From Rutidosis leptorrhynchoides (lineage: Eukaryota; Streptophyta; Magnoliopsida; Asterales; Asteraceae): DNA of 64,000 nt. Positions 37,171-53,395 of this stretch are shown one piece after another (within the stretch, counting starts at the first letter, position 1; each line of letters begins with the position of its first letter). The DNA lies in the NCBI RefSeq assembly GCF_046630445.1, contig NC_092343.1:136517501-136581500 (forward strand), given 5' to 3'. The translations under genes and the position numbers were made by a program. The notes under the pieces were generated by a model. That model searched no databases. It saw only the letters and a list, made by a program, of their open reading frames with translations, and was not told where the DNA came from.

Positions 37171-39035
37171 CTTTGCTTGTCCTCAAGCAAGAAAGCGGGA
37201 ATATAAGGATCTTTCTAATAGATTCTCACTTGCCCCACCCGTAGGTCTTTTTATTATGCCTTCATCAGAAGTCGACACATCTTTCGAAAGTATTAGAAAA
37301 AGTTTCGAGCTTCGATGATTTGGTCGCTAGATTTCAATTGCGTTCATAGTGGAAAATGCGTACTTTCCAAATCTCAGATGTAGAGTATACATGATCAGGC
37401 TCCTCACTGACGGATCACTCATATCACTCAAGTATTTAGGGTGTCCTATTCTAATTGTATTGTCACTTAGAAGCCAGTCGTGTAACAGTTCTCATCATAG
37501 GCTTGATAAAGCATCGGTATCTCCACCGGTTAAGTAAGGACGGCACTAATCATCTTCCTAAGCATTCTTTCAAGAGGAAGACGGGTTATAGGGTTTGGTT
37601 GGAAATTTATGAGTTTGGTGAAAGAGATCCAGATCTCTTGATTTGAGAGAATTGATAAACTTTGATTCTTCAGAGTATCCATTTTGGATAGATAATGGCT
37701 GAGAATTCCATAAAGGTTTTCTTTGGAAGAGCGGATTTTGCTAAAACTTTGTCTAGAATTTTCTTTTGCTCTTCCAGCTTTCTTCTTCAGGGCATCTCCT
37801 TGAGTTTCTTTTTGCCTTATTAGAGACTTTGCTCTTAGAGACTTTGCTCTTTCATAAATTGGTTTTTTTTTTCGACATACCCTTTCTTCATAACTTTTGT
37901 CTTTCGTTCCTGGTGCCCAGAGAGGAAGTGATAATCCACTAAAAATAGGTCTTTGACCTATAAAAAATAATCAGGGGTTCGAAATCTTTCGACTAGTGCT
38001 TTTGAAGCAAATTTGATCGATCTATCTCTTCATTAATCTCTGGATCTTTGGATGAATGGAAAGGGGGGTGAATGTGAATGGTGTATTTAGGAGTGAATTT
38101 GGGGTGAATATTTCTGATTCATCAACTTTTTATGTGAGTTGGTCGGTTTAAATTGCGTGGAGTGGAAATGGAAATGGAGGGCTTTTTGTCTTCTCTATTC
38201 AGGATGATTTCGGAAGGAGTATCGCACCTGCACCACGTATGGCGCTTACTAACCTTTGGGCTTGAAACGTATGACTGAACTAAGTTCTAATTTGAACCGT
38301 ACACCGGCACGCTCATCAATTGAAATAACAAAGCACTGTAGATTTGATGGGTCATACAGATACTTTGGGTCCAATATTCCTCACTTTTTAGAGTAGGGGT
38401 CATGCTTGATCATGCGTAGCCTTTTACATATTTTCTTAAAAGAAATCTTTTGACACAACACATAAGTTTCAGCTTAATCTTTCCGTTCTAATAAATGTTC
38501 CGAAAACCGATTTCTAGCAATTTTATTAGATCTTTTGAGCAAAAACAAAGTAAGAATTTTTCAAAATTACCCAATATCCATTGCTTAATTACTTTTGGAC
38601 AAAATAATTTTTCAAAACTTGGCGATTTATGGTTACTTGACTATAAAAACTTCGACCTTTAAAAACCTTACCTATTACCCCACACTTAGAAGAACATTGT
38701 CCCTAATGTTATCTAGAAAGAAATTTTAATACTATATAAATTAAGGATATTGACTTCTAAAATTCTAAGTTAGTTGCGGGGGTTGCCCCACACTTAGAGA
38801 TTTTAGTGCGTTATAATTGAATTAAGTTTGAGGAAGGATTACTCCCCTATGGTCGTGTTACTTTCCTAGTGCTGGGCCTTCCTACGGTCAATCTCCTACA
38901 TACCAGTCTCTTTTGATAATATTTCTGCATGAAGAACAAAAAGAGAAAGGCAGCATTTCCACTATATATATAATTTTTTTCAGTACAATGCTTCAAAAAG
39001 ATAAAAACTAAAAGATAAAATAAAGATAAAGTAGT
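37171..39035 (-). other. Untranslated 3' region of element G
   Basis: No long frame. Two further copies of CTAAGTGTGGGG (minus strand) lie at 38678-38689 and 38785-38796, duplicates of the polypurine-tract core. A long untranslated stretch here is usual for Athila elements. Confidence 0.6.
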
Positions 39036-39860
39036 CTATGGGATACTATCCTGGTCAATGTGCTGAGTCGGCTCTGCGAAGTATCTGAAGATCTCGTCAT
39101 CCTCTAAGTTCGTCAAGTACTCGAGAGGCTGCCCTATATCCAACTCAGGGCCAAGTAGAGAGTCCAGACATAAGTCTGTCGGTATCTCCAGGTGGGATAA
39201 GTCTGGCAAAGGCTCCTCGTCAGGTATGCTCCCAGTGATCTCAAATACCTGGGCCGTTGGTGGCTCCACTGAAATAGGAATAGTGACTAGGTGACAACCC
39301 TCTGGTAACTCAGTAACTGGAACTAGCTCGGTGACTGGAGCAGGCAGCGTGATGGGGATAGGAGTAGCGTGTGTAGGCATAGCAGCTGAGGCAACGGAGT
39401 GAACTGAGGCTGGTGTGGAACGCCTGGGCGTAGCTCGTCATGTCGGATGAACATGGCGGGCTAGCCTAAATGAAGATGGGCCCAGAGTACTGCGTGGCAT
39501 CCCCTCGCGCTGGAGGTATGCTCTCAGAGCTCTGTAGAGTCTCTGCTGATCTCTGAGTAGTGCCCATGCAACATCAGGGTCACTCAACGTAGCTCCGTAA
39601 TGTATCACTATCTTTGGCTCATGCGTATCTGGCAACTGTGTGTGCTCGGCTGGTCTCCTAGCCAAACGTCTAGATCGTCGGATGGGAGGAGCTGGCGATG
39701 CTGTGCCGATATCCTCCTCAACGCTCTCTAATATCAATCACCTTGGGCCTAATTGCCCTGTTGATGGCTTGTTATGATCAACACTGCCTCCGGAAGAGTA
39801 AACTACAGGAGTCCTCCTCCTACGAACTGGAATGTAAGCTGATGCTCCTGAACTTGGCAT
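39036..39860 (-). pseudogene. ORF downstream of pol in element G (env-position ORF)
   Basis: Frame from ATG at 39858-39860, 275 codons, broken by TGA at 39738-39740 and 39438-39440. N-terminus Arg/Ser-rich (PIRRSRRLARRP); a central HYGATLSDPDVAWALLRDQQ segment is followed by a Pro/Thr-rich, then acidic C-terminus (LTNLEDDEIFRYFAEP). No signal peptide or membrane span is visible. The position between integrase and 3' LTR is that of the env-like ORF of Athila elements, but nothing in the sequence itself shows an envelope protein. Confidence 0.5.
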
Positions 39861-40103
39861 TTCGCCTAAACACATTCAACAAACTTGTAAGTACTAAGTG
39901 CAAGTATGGCGCTTAGTTGTAGTACAAAGATAATATCTTAAGACTGAAAATAATAAAAGTAAAAATAAGTAATAAAAAGGATAAGCAAGGGGTGCCTCCC
40001 AAGAGCGCTTTGTTTATCAAGTCGTTACAGCTCGACTTTTCCTTGTTAGATCTTCAGAATGGATCAAAGGAGAAGAGATGCTCCTCCTTATCGTGGTCTT
40101 CTA
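39861..40103 (-). other. Spacer between integrase and downstream ORF
   Basis: Short noncoding stretch; no signal recognised. Confidence 0.5.
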
Positions 40104-43100
40104 TTAAGCTTTCAACCGGTGACCATTGACCTTGAAATTACCAGTAGGTCCTTCCAATTCCACAGCTCCGTGTGGAAAAGCGTGTACAACTTTGTATGGG
40201 CTACTCCATCTTGATCTAAATTTTCCCGCGAACTTCTTGAACCGAGAATTGAAGAGAAGAACTTTATCTCCAGGGGCGAACTTTGTAGGGATTAATTTTG
40301 CATCATGCGTAAGCTTCGTTCGTTCCTTATAGATGTATGACGTTTCCTATGATTGGTCTCTCAATTCGGCGAGTTCGTTTAATTGCATTTTCCTATGTCT
40401 TCCGGTAACTGAGGGATCGAGGTTGCAGGTCTTCAGCGCCCAGAGAGCTTTGTATTCGAGTTCTAGCGGAAGGTTACAAGCTTTTCCATAGATCATGCGG
40501 TAGGGTGTAGTTCCTAGAGGATTCTTGTAAGCAGTTCGGAATGCCCACAGAGCATCATCTAGCTTCTCGGCGCATTTATTTCCATGATGGCTGACAGTTC
40601 ATTCCAAGATTCTTTTGAGTGCTCTACTCGTGACCTCTGCTTGTCCGTTGGTCTGCGGATGATAGGTAGTGGACAACTTGTAGGTAACTCCATATTGTTG
40701 CATCACCTTCATAAACTGAGTGTTACAGAAGTGTGTGCCTCTATCACTTATTATCACACGGGGAGCTCCAAATCTGTGGAAGTGTCTCTTCAGGAAATTT
40801 GTGGCGACTTTGGCATCATTAGTCGGAAATGCTTGAGCTTCGACCTATCTGGAGATGTAATCTACTGCTACGAGGACATATTCTTTCCCATTAGACTTTG
40901 GGAATGGGCCCATGAAGTCTAATCCCCATATATCAAAGATTTCGCAAGCTTGGATATTAGTCCGAGGCATCTCGTTCTTCATAGAGATAATGCCTTGACT
41001 TTGGCATGCGTCGCAACGCTTTACAAGATCTTGTGCATCTCGAAATATAGACGGCCAATAAAATCCTAATTCGTAGACTTTTCTCGCAGTTATGTTTGCT
41101 CCATGATGACCTCCAGTTGGTCCATGGTGACATTGGTGAAGAATCCCTGCTGCTTTCTTCTCATCTACGCACCTCCTGATTATCTGATTAGGGCAAATTC
41201 TAAACAGGTAAGGATCTTCCCAGTAGTAGTACTTGGCATCCCTGAAGAACTTCCTTCTTCGGGAGGTACTCATCCTTTTTTGTACTACTCCGGCAACTAG
41301 GTAGTTGGCCATGTCGGCATACCAATGAGTGTCAGTAAACTGTGATCCTATGTGAGTTTGTCCTAAACTCATAAGCTGTTCTTCCAGAAATTTATCTCTG
41401 ATATCTTGTTCTGTTATTTTTTCCATCGTTGGGTTCTCCAAACGACTAAGATGATCTGATGCGACGTTCTCTGCTCCTTTCTTGTTTTTAATCTCAATGT
41501 TGAATTCTTGAAGGAGTAAGATCCATCGTAGGAGTCTAGGCTTCGCGTCTTACTTTGTGAACATATATTTGAGGGCTGAATGATCTGTATAGACTGTAGT
41601 CTTGGACAGAATGAGGTAGGAACGAAATTTATCGAAGGCGAATACTACTACTAGCAGCTCCTTCTCCGTGGTAGTGTAATTCTCTTGAGCTCCGGTTAAG
41701 GTTTTGCTTGCGTAATAGATTGGATGAAAGTGTTTATCTACTCGTTTTCCAAGCACTGATCCAACTGCGAAATCACTCGCATCACGCATGATCTCAAAGG
41801 GTATACTCCAATCAGGAGCTATCATGATGGGTGCATGTGTTAGCTGCTCTTTCAGATAGTTGAATGCTTTTGGACATTCTTCATCGAAGACAAACAGGAC
41901 TTCCTTTCCCAGGAGGTGAGTGAGAGGTCGTGTGACCTTTGAAAAATCCTTAATGAAACGTCAGTAGAAACCGGCGTGTCCTAGGAAACTCCTTATCGCT
42001 CTTACCATGGTAGGTTCTGGAAGTTTAGTGATGGTCTCAATCTTAGCCTTATCAACTTCTATTCCTGCTTTAGAGATCTTATGTCCTAAAACTATCCCTT
42101 CTTTTACCATGAAGTGACATTTTTCCCAATTCAGAACTAAATTTGACTCTTCACACCGGGTGAGCATCTTGTCAAGGTTTGAAAGGCATGAATCAAAGGT
42201 ACTACCAAAGACTGAGAAGTCATCCATGAAGACTTCCATACAACGTTCAATCATGTCATGGAATATTGCCACCATGCATCGCTGAAATGTAGCTGGTGCA
42301 TTGCATAACCCAAAGGGAATACGTCGATAAGCAAATGTTCCATAAGGACAGGTAAAGGTTGTTTTCTCTTGGTCCTTTAGATCGAGGGGAATTTGAAAGT
42401 AGCCGGAAAAACCGTCTAGGAAACAGTAGTACTCATTTCTTGATAGACGTTCTAACATTTGATCGATGAAAGGTAATGGAAAATGATCCTTCTGGGTTGC
42501 ATCGTTTAATTTACGATAGTCTATGCAAACCCTCCAACCGGTGACTTCCCGAGTTGGAATAAGTTCATTATTCTCATTTTGAATTACGATCGTCCCTCCC
42601 TTTTTGGGTACCACTTGAACAGGACTGACCCATGGCGAATCAGAGATGGGATAGATCAGACCAGCGTCTAAAAGTTTGATTACTTCTATCTTGATGACTT
42701 CTTGAATTATAGGGTTGACCCTTCTTTACCTCTGAACTGAAGGTTTGAAATCATCTTCCATGAAGATCTTGTGGGTGCAATAGTTGGGGCTGATCCCTTT
42801 GATGTCGGAGATCTTCCAAGCAATTGCCTTCTTATGTGATTTCAAAACTTGAATCAATTTTGCTTTCTCTTGAAGCGTGAGGTCTTTCAATATGATCACA
42901 GGGAGTTGCGATTCTCCTTCTAAGAATGCATACTCCAGATTGTCGGGTAACTTCTTCAGTTCTAACTCCGGAGGTTCCTTGATAGATGGCTTCATCCTAG
43001 CTATCTCCTTTCGGTCTAACGAATCATACCTCTCATGGAATTCTGATTCTTCAGTAGCGGTCACTGATGCTATCTGTTCTTCATTTCTAGAAATTGTCCT

Positions 43101-43112
43101 TCATAATGCTTC
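40104..43112 (-). pseudogene. RT-RNase H-integrase of element G (Athila)
   Basis: One minus-strand frame ending at TAA 40104-40106. RT: GWRVCIDYRKLNDATQKDHFP, intact FMDDFSVFG, LVLNWEKCHFMV, FLGHAGFY. RNase H: MRDASDFAVGSVLG, YTTTEKELLVVVFAFDKFRS, YTDHSALKY. Integrase: HHGANITARKVYELGFYWP, CDACQSQG, GLDFMGPFP, then ISDRGTHF and YHPQTSGQAEV in the part after a stop. Nonsense codons at 43101, 42726, 41961, 41550, 40845 and 40347, several at likely CGA, CAA or TGG codons. No frameshift was found across about 1,000 codons, so decay is mainly by substitution. Confidence 0.92.
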
Positions 43113-43901
43113 CTATTCACAAATGTCTTCTTTAGTTTCGAAGGTAGGTTCGGGAAACTCCTCACAGTCTTCCCTGGACTGGGGTTCCTGATATACCGGA
43201 ATGAAATCTGTTTCTTCATTCGGTCTTCTCCTTAATAGAGGTAAAGGAATACCTTGCCCCAGTGGTGCTACTTGAATAGTATTGCCAAGAAAGTTACTTT
43301 CAGAGAGGGGAGATATGTGTTGACTAAGGTTTATGGCGGAATGGTTGTCGAGATTTCCTTTAGGAGGTGTAAACAACAGATCCTTAGAAATTTGATCTTG
43401 ACTGCATATAGCCATAGTCTCTTCCAGGTATTCGTTGACGAGTTCTTGAAAAGAATCAGAGAGATTCACATCTTCTTCCTTAGGATGGTTCATGAGGCGA
43501 TCAACATTGAATGTGATTTCTTCTCCTCCAACCCTTAACTTTAGAGATTTCTCGTGAACGTCAATTACGGCCTTGGCAGTATTCAGGAATGGTCTGCCAA
43601 GAATGAGTGGGACCTTCGTGTCTTCCTCAATATCCATAATGATGAAATCAACGGGAAACGCGAACTTATCCACTCTAACTAGGCCATCTTCAGCTATTCC
43701 CAGAGGTTGGATAGTCATTCTGGTTGGCCTTAAGTCATTTAATCCTAGCTTTTTGAATAATGAATAGGGCATTAGGTTTACACTGGCTCCTAAGTCTGCT
43801 AACGCATTGCTAATTTGGACATCTTGCAGGTAGCAAGGTACCGTAAATCTTCCTATATCTCCTAACTTAGGGGAATTCCATGCTGTAACACTAACGAGCA
43901 T
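43113..43901 (-). pseudogene. Protease region of element G
   Basis: Open 262-codon stretch in frame with both gag and RT. Contains CYLQDVQISNALADLGASVN, the Athila/Tat protease site in which LGAS follows the catalytic Asp, and VPLILGRPFLNTAKAVIDV. A Ser/Pro/Glu-rich linker follows to the TAG at 43113. Confidence 0.85.
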
Positions 43902-44901
43902 TCTTCACTTAAGGGCAAGCTAACTATCTCTCTTAATCTCTCTTTGTTTGAAAGCAGTTCTTTGAAAAATTTAGCGCAGTTTGGCATCTCTACTAAAGCA
44001 TCTACTAAACGTACATTCAAATGTAAATTCTTAATAATATCCCAATAATTAGCAAATTGTGCTTCTTGTTTTTCCTTCCTAAGCCTACCTGGGAAAGGTA
44101 TGCGGGCGCAGAATAATTTTCGGGGCCTTAGGAGAGATAGGTTCCGGTGGATTGACGACTGGGTCAATTGGCAAAGGTTTTTTATCCGAAAAATCTTGTA
44201 TGGGTATGTTGACAGTTGTTTCTTTCCCTCCTCTAGTAATTACTAGGGCATCAAACTCACTACACTCTATATCAATTTTAGTGGTTAATCGTTTAAGCGT
44301 AAGCTGAAAATTAGTGATTAATTCTTCAAAAGTCTTTATCAAAGTGTCGAACTTGTTCTGGCATTCTATGACTTGAAGGTTTATCATGTATTGCTTTTTC
44401 ATAAATTCAGCTAAAATTTCCTTAGAGTGGAGAGTAGGTTTGTGTAATGGGAATATTATATTATGATCCGAGCTATTTTGCTGTTTATGTTCCCATCTAG
44501 GGTAAGGATACCTTAGATTAGTTCTAGTAGCATCGGGGTTTTTAGGAATTGGTAAACTTTGAAGAGTGAGATCTTGTAACCTGGTTTCCAGCATTTTTAC
44601 CGTATGAACGAAGACTTCATCCTTCTCAGCAGCTTCATTGTTCCAATCTTCCTGCTGTGCAGCTATTGTGTCCAAGAGATCCCATGCTTCGTCTGCTGTT
44701 CGAGACATGAAATTGCCTTGCGAGGCTATGTCTAGGAGAGACTTATCATCCTTGGTCAAACCATTGTAAAGCGTACAGATTATGTCTGCCCGACTTAACG
44801 AATGATTCGGACATCTTTTAAACATCATCTTTACTCTATTCCATGCTAGAGATAATGACACATTTTCATTTTGAGAAAAGTTAGTTATGTCATTCCTTAA
44901 A
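43862..44901 (-). pseudogene. gag of element G, C-terminal part
   Basis: Minus strand from the junction with element B. SLAWNRVKMMFKRCPNH and ADIICTLYNGL are Athila gag motifs, followed by DEAWDLLDTIAAQQEDW. The segment IPFPGRLRKEKQEAQFANYW ... AKFFKELLSNKERL lies in another phase at 43875-44110, so two small indels (near 44100 and 43872) shift the frame out and back. Confidence 0.88.
44897..44901. repeat. Target duplication of element B (left)
   Basis: TTAAA, matching 58670-58674. Removing element B and one copy leaves the gag frame of element G continuous. Confidence 0.95.
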
Positions 44902-48446
<3,545 letters not shown>

Positions 48447-48470
48447 GTACCTACCCGTTAAATAAATTTC
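48447..48470 (-). other. Polypurine tract of element B
   Basis: Minus strand AACGGGTAGGTAC just before the LTR start TGTAGTGACC. Confidence 0.75.
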
Positions 48471-48481
48471 GTCCCGAAATT

Positions 48482-51400
48482 TTAAGCAGTTGGAGGTGTT
48501 GACGTATCTTCTGGAAATAAATGCGGGTATTTCTTCTTCATCTGATCTTCATGCTCCCAGGTGAACTCGGGTCCTCTACGAGCATTCCATCGAACCTTAA
48601 CAATCGGTATCTTGTTTTGTTTAAGTCTCTTAACCTCACAATCCATTATTTCGACGGGTTCTTCAATGAATTGAAGTTTTTCATTGATTTGGATTTCGTC
48701 CAACGGAATAGTGAGATCTTCTTTAGCAAAACATTTCTTCAAATTTGAGACGTGGAAAGTGTTATGTACAGCCGCGAGTTGTTGAGGTAGCTCCAGTTGG
48801 TAAGCTACTGGTCCGACACGATCTATAATCTTGAATGGTCCAATGTACCTTGGATTTAGTTTCTCCCGTTTACCAAATCGAACAACGCCTTTCCAAGGTG
48901 AAACCTTAAGCGTGACCATTTCTCCAATTTCAAACTCTATATCTTTTCTTTTACTGTCCGCGTAGCTCTTTTGTCGACTCTGGGCGGTTTTCAATCTTTG
49001 TTGAATTTGGATGATTTTCTCGGTAGTTTCTTGTGTTATCTCCGGACCCGTAATCTGTCTATCTCCCACTTCACTCCAACAAATCGGAGACCTGCACTTT
49101 CTACCATAAAGTGCCTCAAACGGCGCCATCTCAATACTAGAATGATAACTGTTGTTGTAGGAAAATTCTGCTAACGGTAGGTGTCGATCCCAACTGTTTC
49201 CGAAATCAATAACACATGCTCGTAGCATGTATTCAAGCGTTTGTATCTTTCTTTCGCTCTGCCCATCAGTTTGTGGATGATAGGCAGTACTCATGTCTAA
49301 ATGAGTTCCTAATGCTTGCTGTAATGTCTGCCAGAATCTTGAAATAAATCTGCCATCCCTATCAGAGATAATAGAGATTGGTATTCCATGTCTGGAGACG
49401 ACTTCCTTCAAATACAGTCGCGCTAACTTCTCCATCTTGTCATCTTCTCTTATTGGCAGGAAGTGTGCTGACTTGGTGAGATGATCAACTATTACCCAAA
49501 TAGTATCATAACCACTTGCAGTCCTTGGCAATTTAGTAATGAAATCCATGGTAATGTTTTCCCATTTCCATTTCGGGATTTCAGGTTGTTGTAGTAGACC
49601 TGATGGTTTCTGATGCTCAGCTTTGACCTTAGAACACGTCAAACATTCTCCTACATATTTAGCAATATCGGCTTTCATACCTGGCCACCAAAAATGTTTC
49701 TTAAGATCCTTGTACATCTTCCCCGTTCCAGGATGTATTGAGTATCTGGTTTTATGAGCTTCTCTAAGTACCATTTCTCTCATATCTCCAAATTTTGGTA
49801 CCCAAATTCTTTCAGCCCTATACCGGGTTTCGTCTTCCCGAATATTAAGATGCTTCTCCGATCCTTTGGGTATTTCATCCTTTAAATTTCCCTCTTTTAA
49901 AACTCCTTGTTGCGCCTCCTTTATTTGAGTAGCAAGGTTAGTGTGAATCATTATATTCATAGATTTTACTCGAATGGGTTCTCTGTCCTTTCTGCTCAAG
50001 GCGTCGGCTACCACATTTGCCTTCCCCGGGTGGTAACGAATCTCAAAGTCGTAATCATTCAATAATTCAATCCACCTACGCTGCCTTATATTCAGTTGTT
50101 TCTGATTAAATATGTGTTGAAGACTTTTTTGGTCGGTATATATAATACTTTTGACCCCTTATAAGTAGTGCCTCCAAGTCTTTAATGCAAAAACAACTGC
50201 GCCTAATTCCAAATCATGCGTCGTATAATTTTACTCGTGAATCTTCAATTATCTAGACGCATAAGCAATCACCTTCGTCCGTTGCATTAATACACAACCG
50301 AGACCTTGCTTTGATGCGTCACAATAAATCACAAAATCATCATTCCCTTCAGGCAATGATAATATAGGTGCCGTAGTTAGCTTTTTCTTCAATAATTGAA
50401 ACGCCTTTTCTTGTTCATCATTCCATTCAAATTTCTTCCCTTTATGCGTTAATGCAGTCAAGGGTTTTGCTATTTTGGAGAAATCTTGGATGAATCTTCT
50501 GTAGTAACCAGCCAATCCTAAAAATTGACGTATATGCTTCGGAGTTTTTGGGGTTTCCCACTTTTCAACGGTTTCGATCTTTGCCGGGTCCACCTGGATA
50601 CCTTCTTTGTTCACTATGTGACCGAGGAATTGAACTTCTTCTAACCAAAATGCACACTTTGAAAACTTAGCGTACAATTCTTCCTTCCTCAATACTTCTA
50701 ACACCTTTCTCAAATGTTCACCGTGTTCTTGGTCATTCTTTGAGTAAATAAGTATGTCATTAATGAAAACAATGACAAACTTGTCAAGGTATGGTCCACA
50801 CACTCGGTTCATAAGGTCCATGAACACAGCTGGTGCATTAGTTAAACCAAACGGCATGACCATAAACTCGTAATGACCATAACGTGTTCTGAAAGCAGTC
50901 TTTGGAATATCATCTTCTTTCACCCGCATTTGATGATACCCGAAACGTAAGTCAATCTTTGAATAAATAGACGAGCCTTGTAGTTGATCAAATTAGTCGT
51001 CGATTCTCGGTAGTGGGTAGTGGTTCTTGATGGTAAGTTTATTCAACTCTCGGTAGTCGATACACAACCTGAATGTACCATCTTTCTTCTTGACAAACAA
51101 AATAGGGGCTCCCCACGGTGATGTGCTTGGTCGAATGAAACCACGCTCTAAAAGTTCTTGTAATTGGCTTTGCAGTTCTTTCATCTCGCTGGGTGCGAGT
51201 CTGTAAGGAGCACGAGCTATTGGTTCAGCTCCTGGTACAAGATCTATTTGAAATTCAACGGATCGATGTGGGGGTAATCCCGGTAATTCTTTCGGAAATA
51301 CATTGGGAAATTCTTTTGCAATGGGAACATCATTGATGATCTTTTCTTCAGTTTGTACTTTCTCGACGTGTGCTAGAATAGCATAGCAACCTTTTCTTAT

Positions 51401-51508
51401 TAGTTTTTGTGCCTTCAAATTGCTAATAAGATGTAGCTTCGTGTTGCCCTTTTCTCCGTACACCATTAAGGGTTCTCCTTCTTCTCGTACAATGCGAATT
51501 GCATTTTT
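48482..51508 (-). pseudogene. pol of element B (RT, RNase H, integrase, chromodomain-like end)
   Basis: One frame on the minus strand. [36 protein letters not shown], then FINDILIYS where relatives have FIDDILIYS; codon 50759-50761 is AAT, not GAT/GAC, so a catalytic Asp is lost. RNase [18 protein letters not shown]. The 526-codon open part 48482-50062 holds the integrase finger ([18 protein letters not shown]), [26 protein letters not shown] and the tail [19 protein letters not shown]. Nonsense TAA codons at 50993, 50249, 50231 and 50159, plus TAA at 51509 before this part. Pol would be inactive even without the stops. Confidence 0.93.
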
Positions 51509-53054
51509 TTAACATACGATCTCTTCTTTCACCTTCTTCAGCCAGTCCATGCCAACTATTACATCAAAACTCCCTAACTCTACTGGTATCAAATCAATCT
51601 TAAATATTTCGCTACCCAGTTTAATTTCTCGATTCCGGCATATATTATCTGCTGAAATTAATTTACCGTTTGCTAATTCGAGTAAAAATTTACTATCCAA
51701 CGGCGTCAATGGACAATTTAATTTAGCACAAAAATCTCTACTCATATAGCTTCTATCCGCACCCGAATCAAATAAAACGTAAGAAGATTTATTGTCAATA
51801 AGAAACGTACCCGTAACAAGCTCAGTGTCTTCCTGTGCCTCTGCCGCATTAATATTAAAAACTCTTCCGCGGCCTTGTCCATTCGTGTTCTCCTGGTTCG
51901 GGCAATTTCTAATAATGTGGCCCGATTTTACACATTTATAACAAACTACATTGGCATAACTTGCTCCGACACTACTTGCTCCGCCATTACTTGTTCCGAC
52001 ATCATTTGTTCCTTTCGTTCTGTTAACCCCTGGTCCGTAGACCTCACACTTCGCCGCGCTATGACCATTTCTTTTACACTTGTTGCAAAATTTGGTAGAG
52101 AACCCTGAGTGATACTTTTCACACCTTTGGCATAGCTGCTTCTGATTGTTGTTGTTGTTGCGGTTGTTATTGGTGTTGGGATGATTATTGTAGTTGTTGT
52201 TGTTGTTGTTGTTGTTGTTGTTGGGCCGTTTTTTGTAGTTGCGATTGATGTTGCAATTGTTGGGATAATTGTTGCGATTTATTGTAATTGCTGTTGTTGT
52301 TGTATTGGTGATTCTTATCACCGTTTTCCTCCCACTTTCTTTTGACTTGCTTCACATTGGCCTCTTCAGCCGTCTGTTCTTTAATTCTTTCCTCAATCTG
52401 GTTCACTAGTTTGTGAGCCATTCTACATGCCTGTTGTATGGAGGCGGGCTCGTGTGAACTTATATCTTCTTGGATTCTTTCTGGTAATCCTTTCACAAAC
52501 GCGTCGATCTTCTCTTCCTCATCTTCGAACGCTCCCGGACACAATAGGCACAATTCTGTGAATCGTCTTTCGTACGTGGTAATATCAAATCCTTGGGTTC
52601 GTAACCCTCTAAGTTCTATCTTGAGCTTATTGACCTCGGTTCTGGGACGGTACTTCTCGTTCATCAAGTGCTTGAATGCTGACCACGGTAGTGTGTACGC
52701 ATCATCTTGTCCCACTTGCTCTAGATAGGTATTCCACCATGTTAACGCAGAACCTGTGAAGGTATGCGTAGCGTACTTCACTTTGTCCTCTTCAGTACAC
52801 TTACTTATGGCAAACACCGATTCGACCTTCTCGGTCCACCGTTTCAATCCGATCGGTCCTTCGGTTCCATCAAATTCCAAAAGTTTGCAGGCAGTGAATT
52901 CTTTGTAGGTGCATCCTACACGATTTCCTGTACTGCTAGATCCAAGGTTATTGTTGGTATGTAGCGCAGCCTGTACTGCGGCTATGTTTGAAGCTAGAAA
53001 AGTACAGAATTCCTCTTCATTCATATTCACGGTATGTCGAGCAGTCGGTGCCAT
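51509..53054 (-). pseudogene. gag-protease of element B (frameshifted)
   Basis: Gag probably starts at ATG 53052-53054 (MAPTARHTVNMNEEEFC). Capsid-type block LTWWNTYLEQVG and LPERIQEDI. The frame then runs into a Gln/Asn-coding CAA/AAC repeat near 52180-52250, where it shifts by one base. The second frame has knuckles CQRCEKYHSGFSTKFC, CNKCKRNGHSAAKC and CYKCVKSGHIIRNC, then protease LFDSGADRSYMS. The frameshift sits in an unstable trinucleotide-like repeat, so replication slippage is the likely cause. Confidence 0.9.
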
Positions 53055-53395
53055 TTCCTTCAAAATAGTCAAATGGAACAAGTTAATCATACAGAATATT
53101 AAGAGTAGTTAATAGTATTTCGTAGCATAATATGAACTCATTTATAAAAGCTTTTTCTTCATATTAGCGTTTTATAAGTTTAAATTTGGGTAGTACCTAC
53201 CCGTTAAGTTCATACTTAGTAGCTAATATACAATTCAACTACTACAATTCTATATGAAAAACTGATTATACTAATATTTCGCGTTCAAACTTTTATACAA
53301 TATTTTACAAACTTACAATACCGCTTATTTTACATAAAGCAAGAAATATAGCACACAATAACTTTGATACAAGATAGTTGTGAAGATAATTCTAG
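53055..53395 (-). other. Spacer between F-box ORF and gag
   Basis: AT-rich noncoding sequence with TACCTACCCGTTAA at about 53193-53206, a copy of the sequence beside the 3' LTR (TACCTACCCGTTAA at 48449-48462). A second polypurine-like tract may lie here. Confidence 0.5.

Noticed and set aside
42877-43191. Plus-strand frame of 104 codons
   Set aside because: Antisense to the protease-RT linker of element G.
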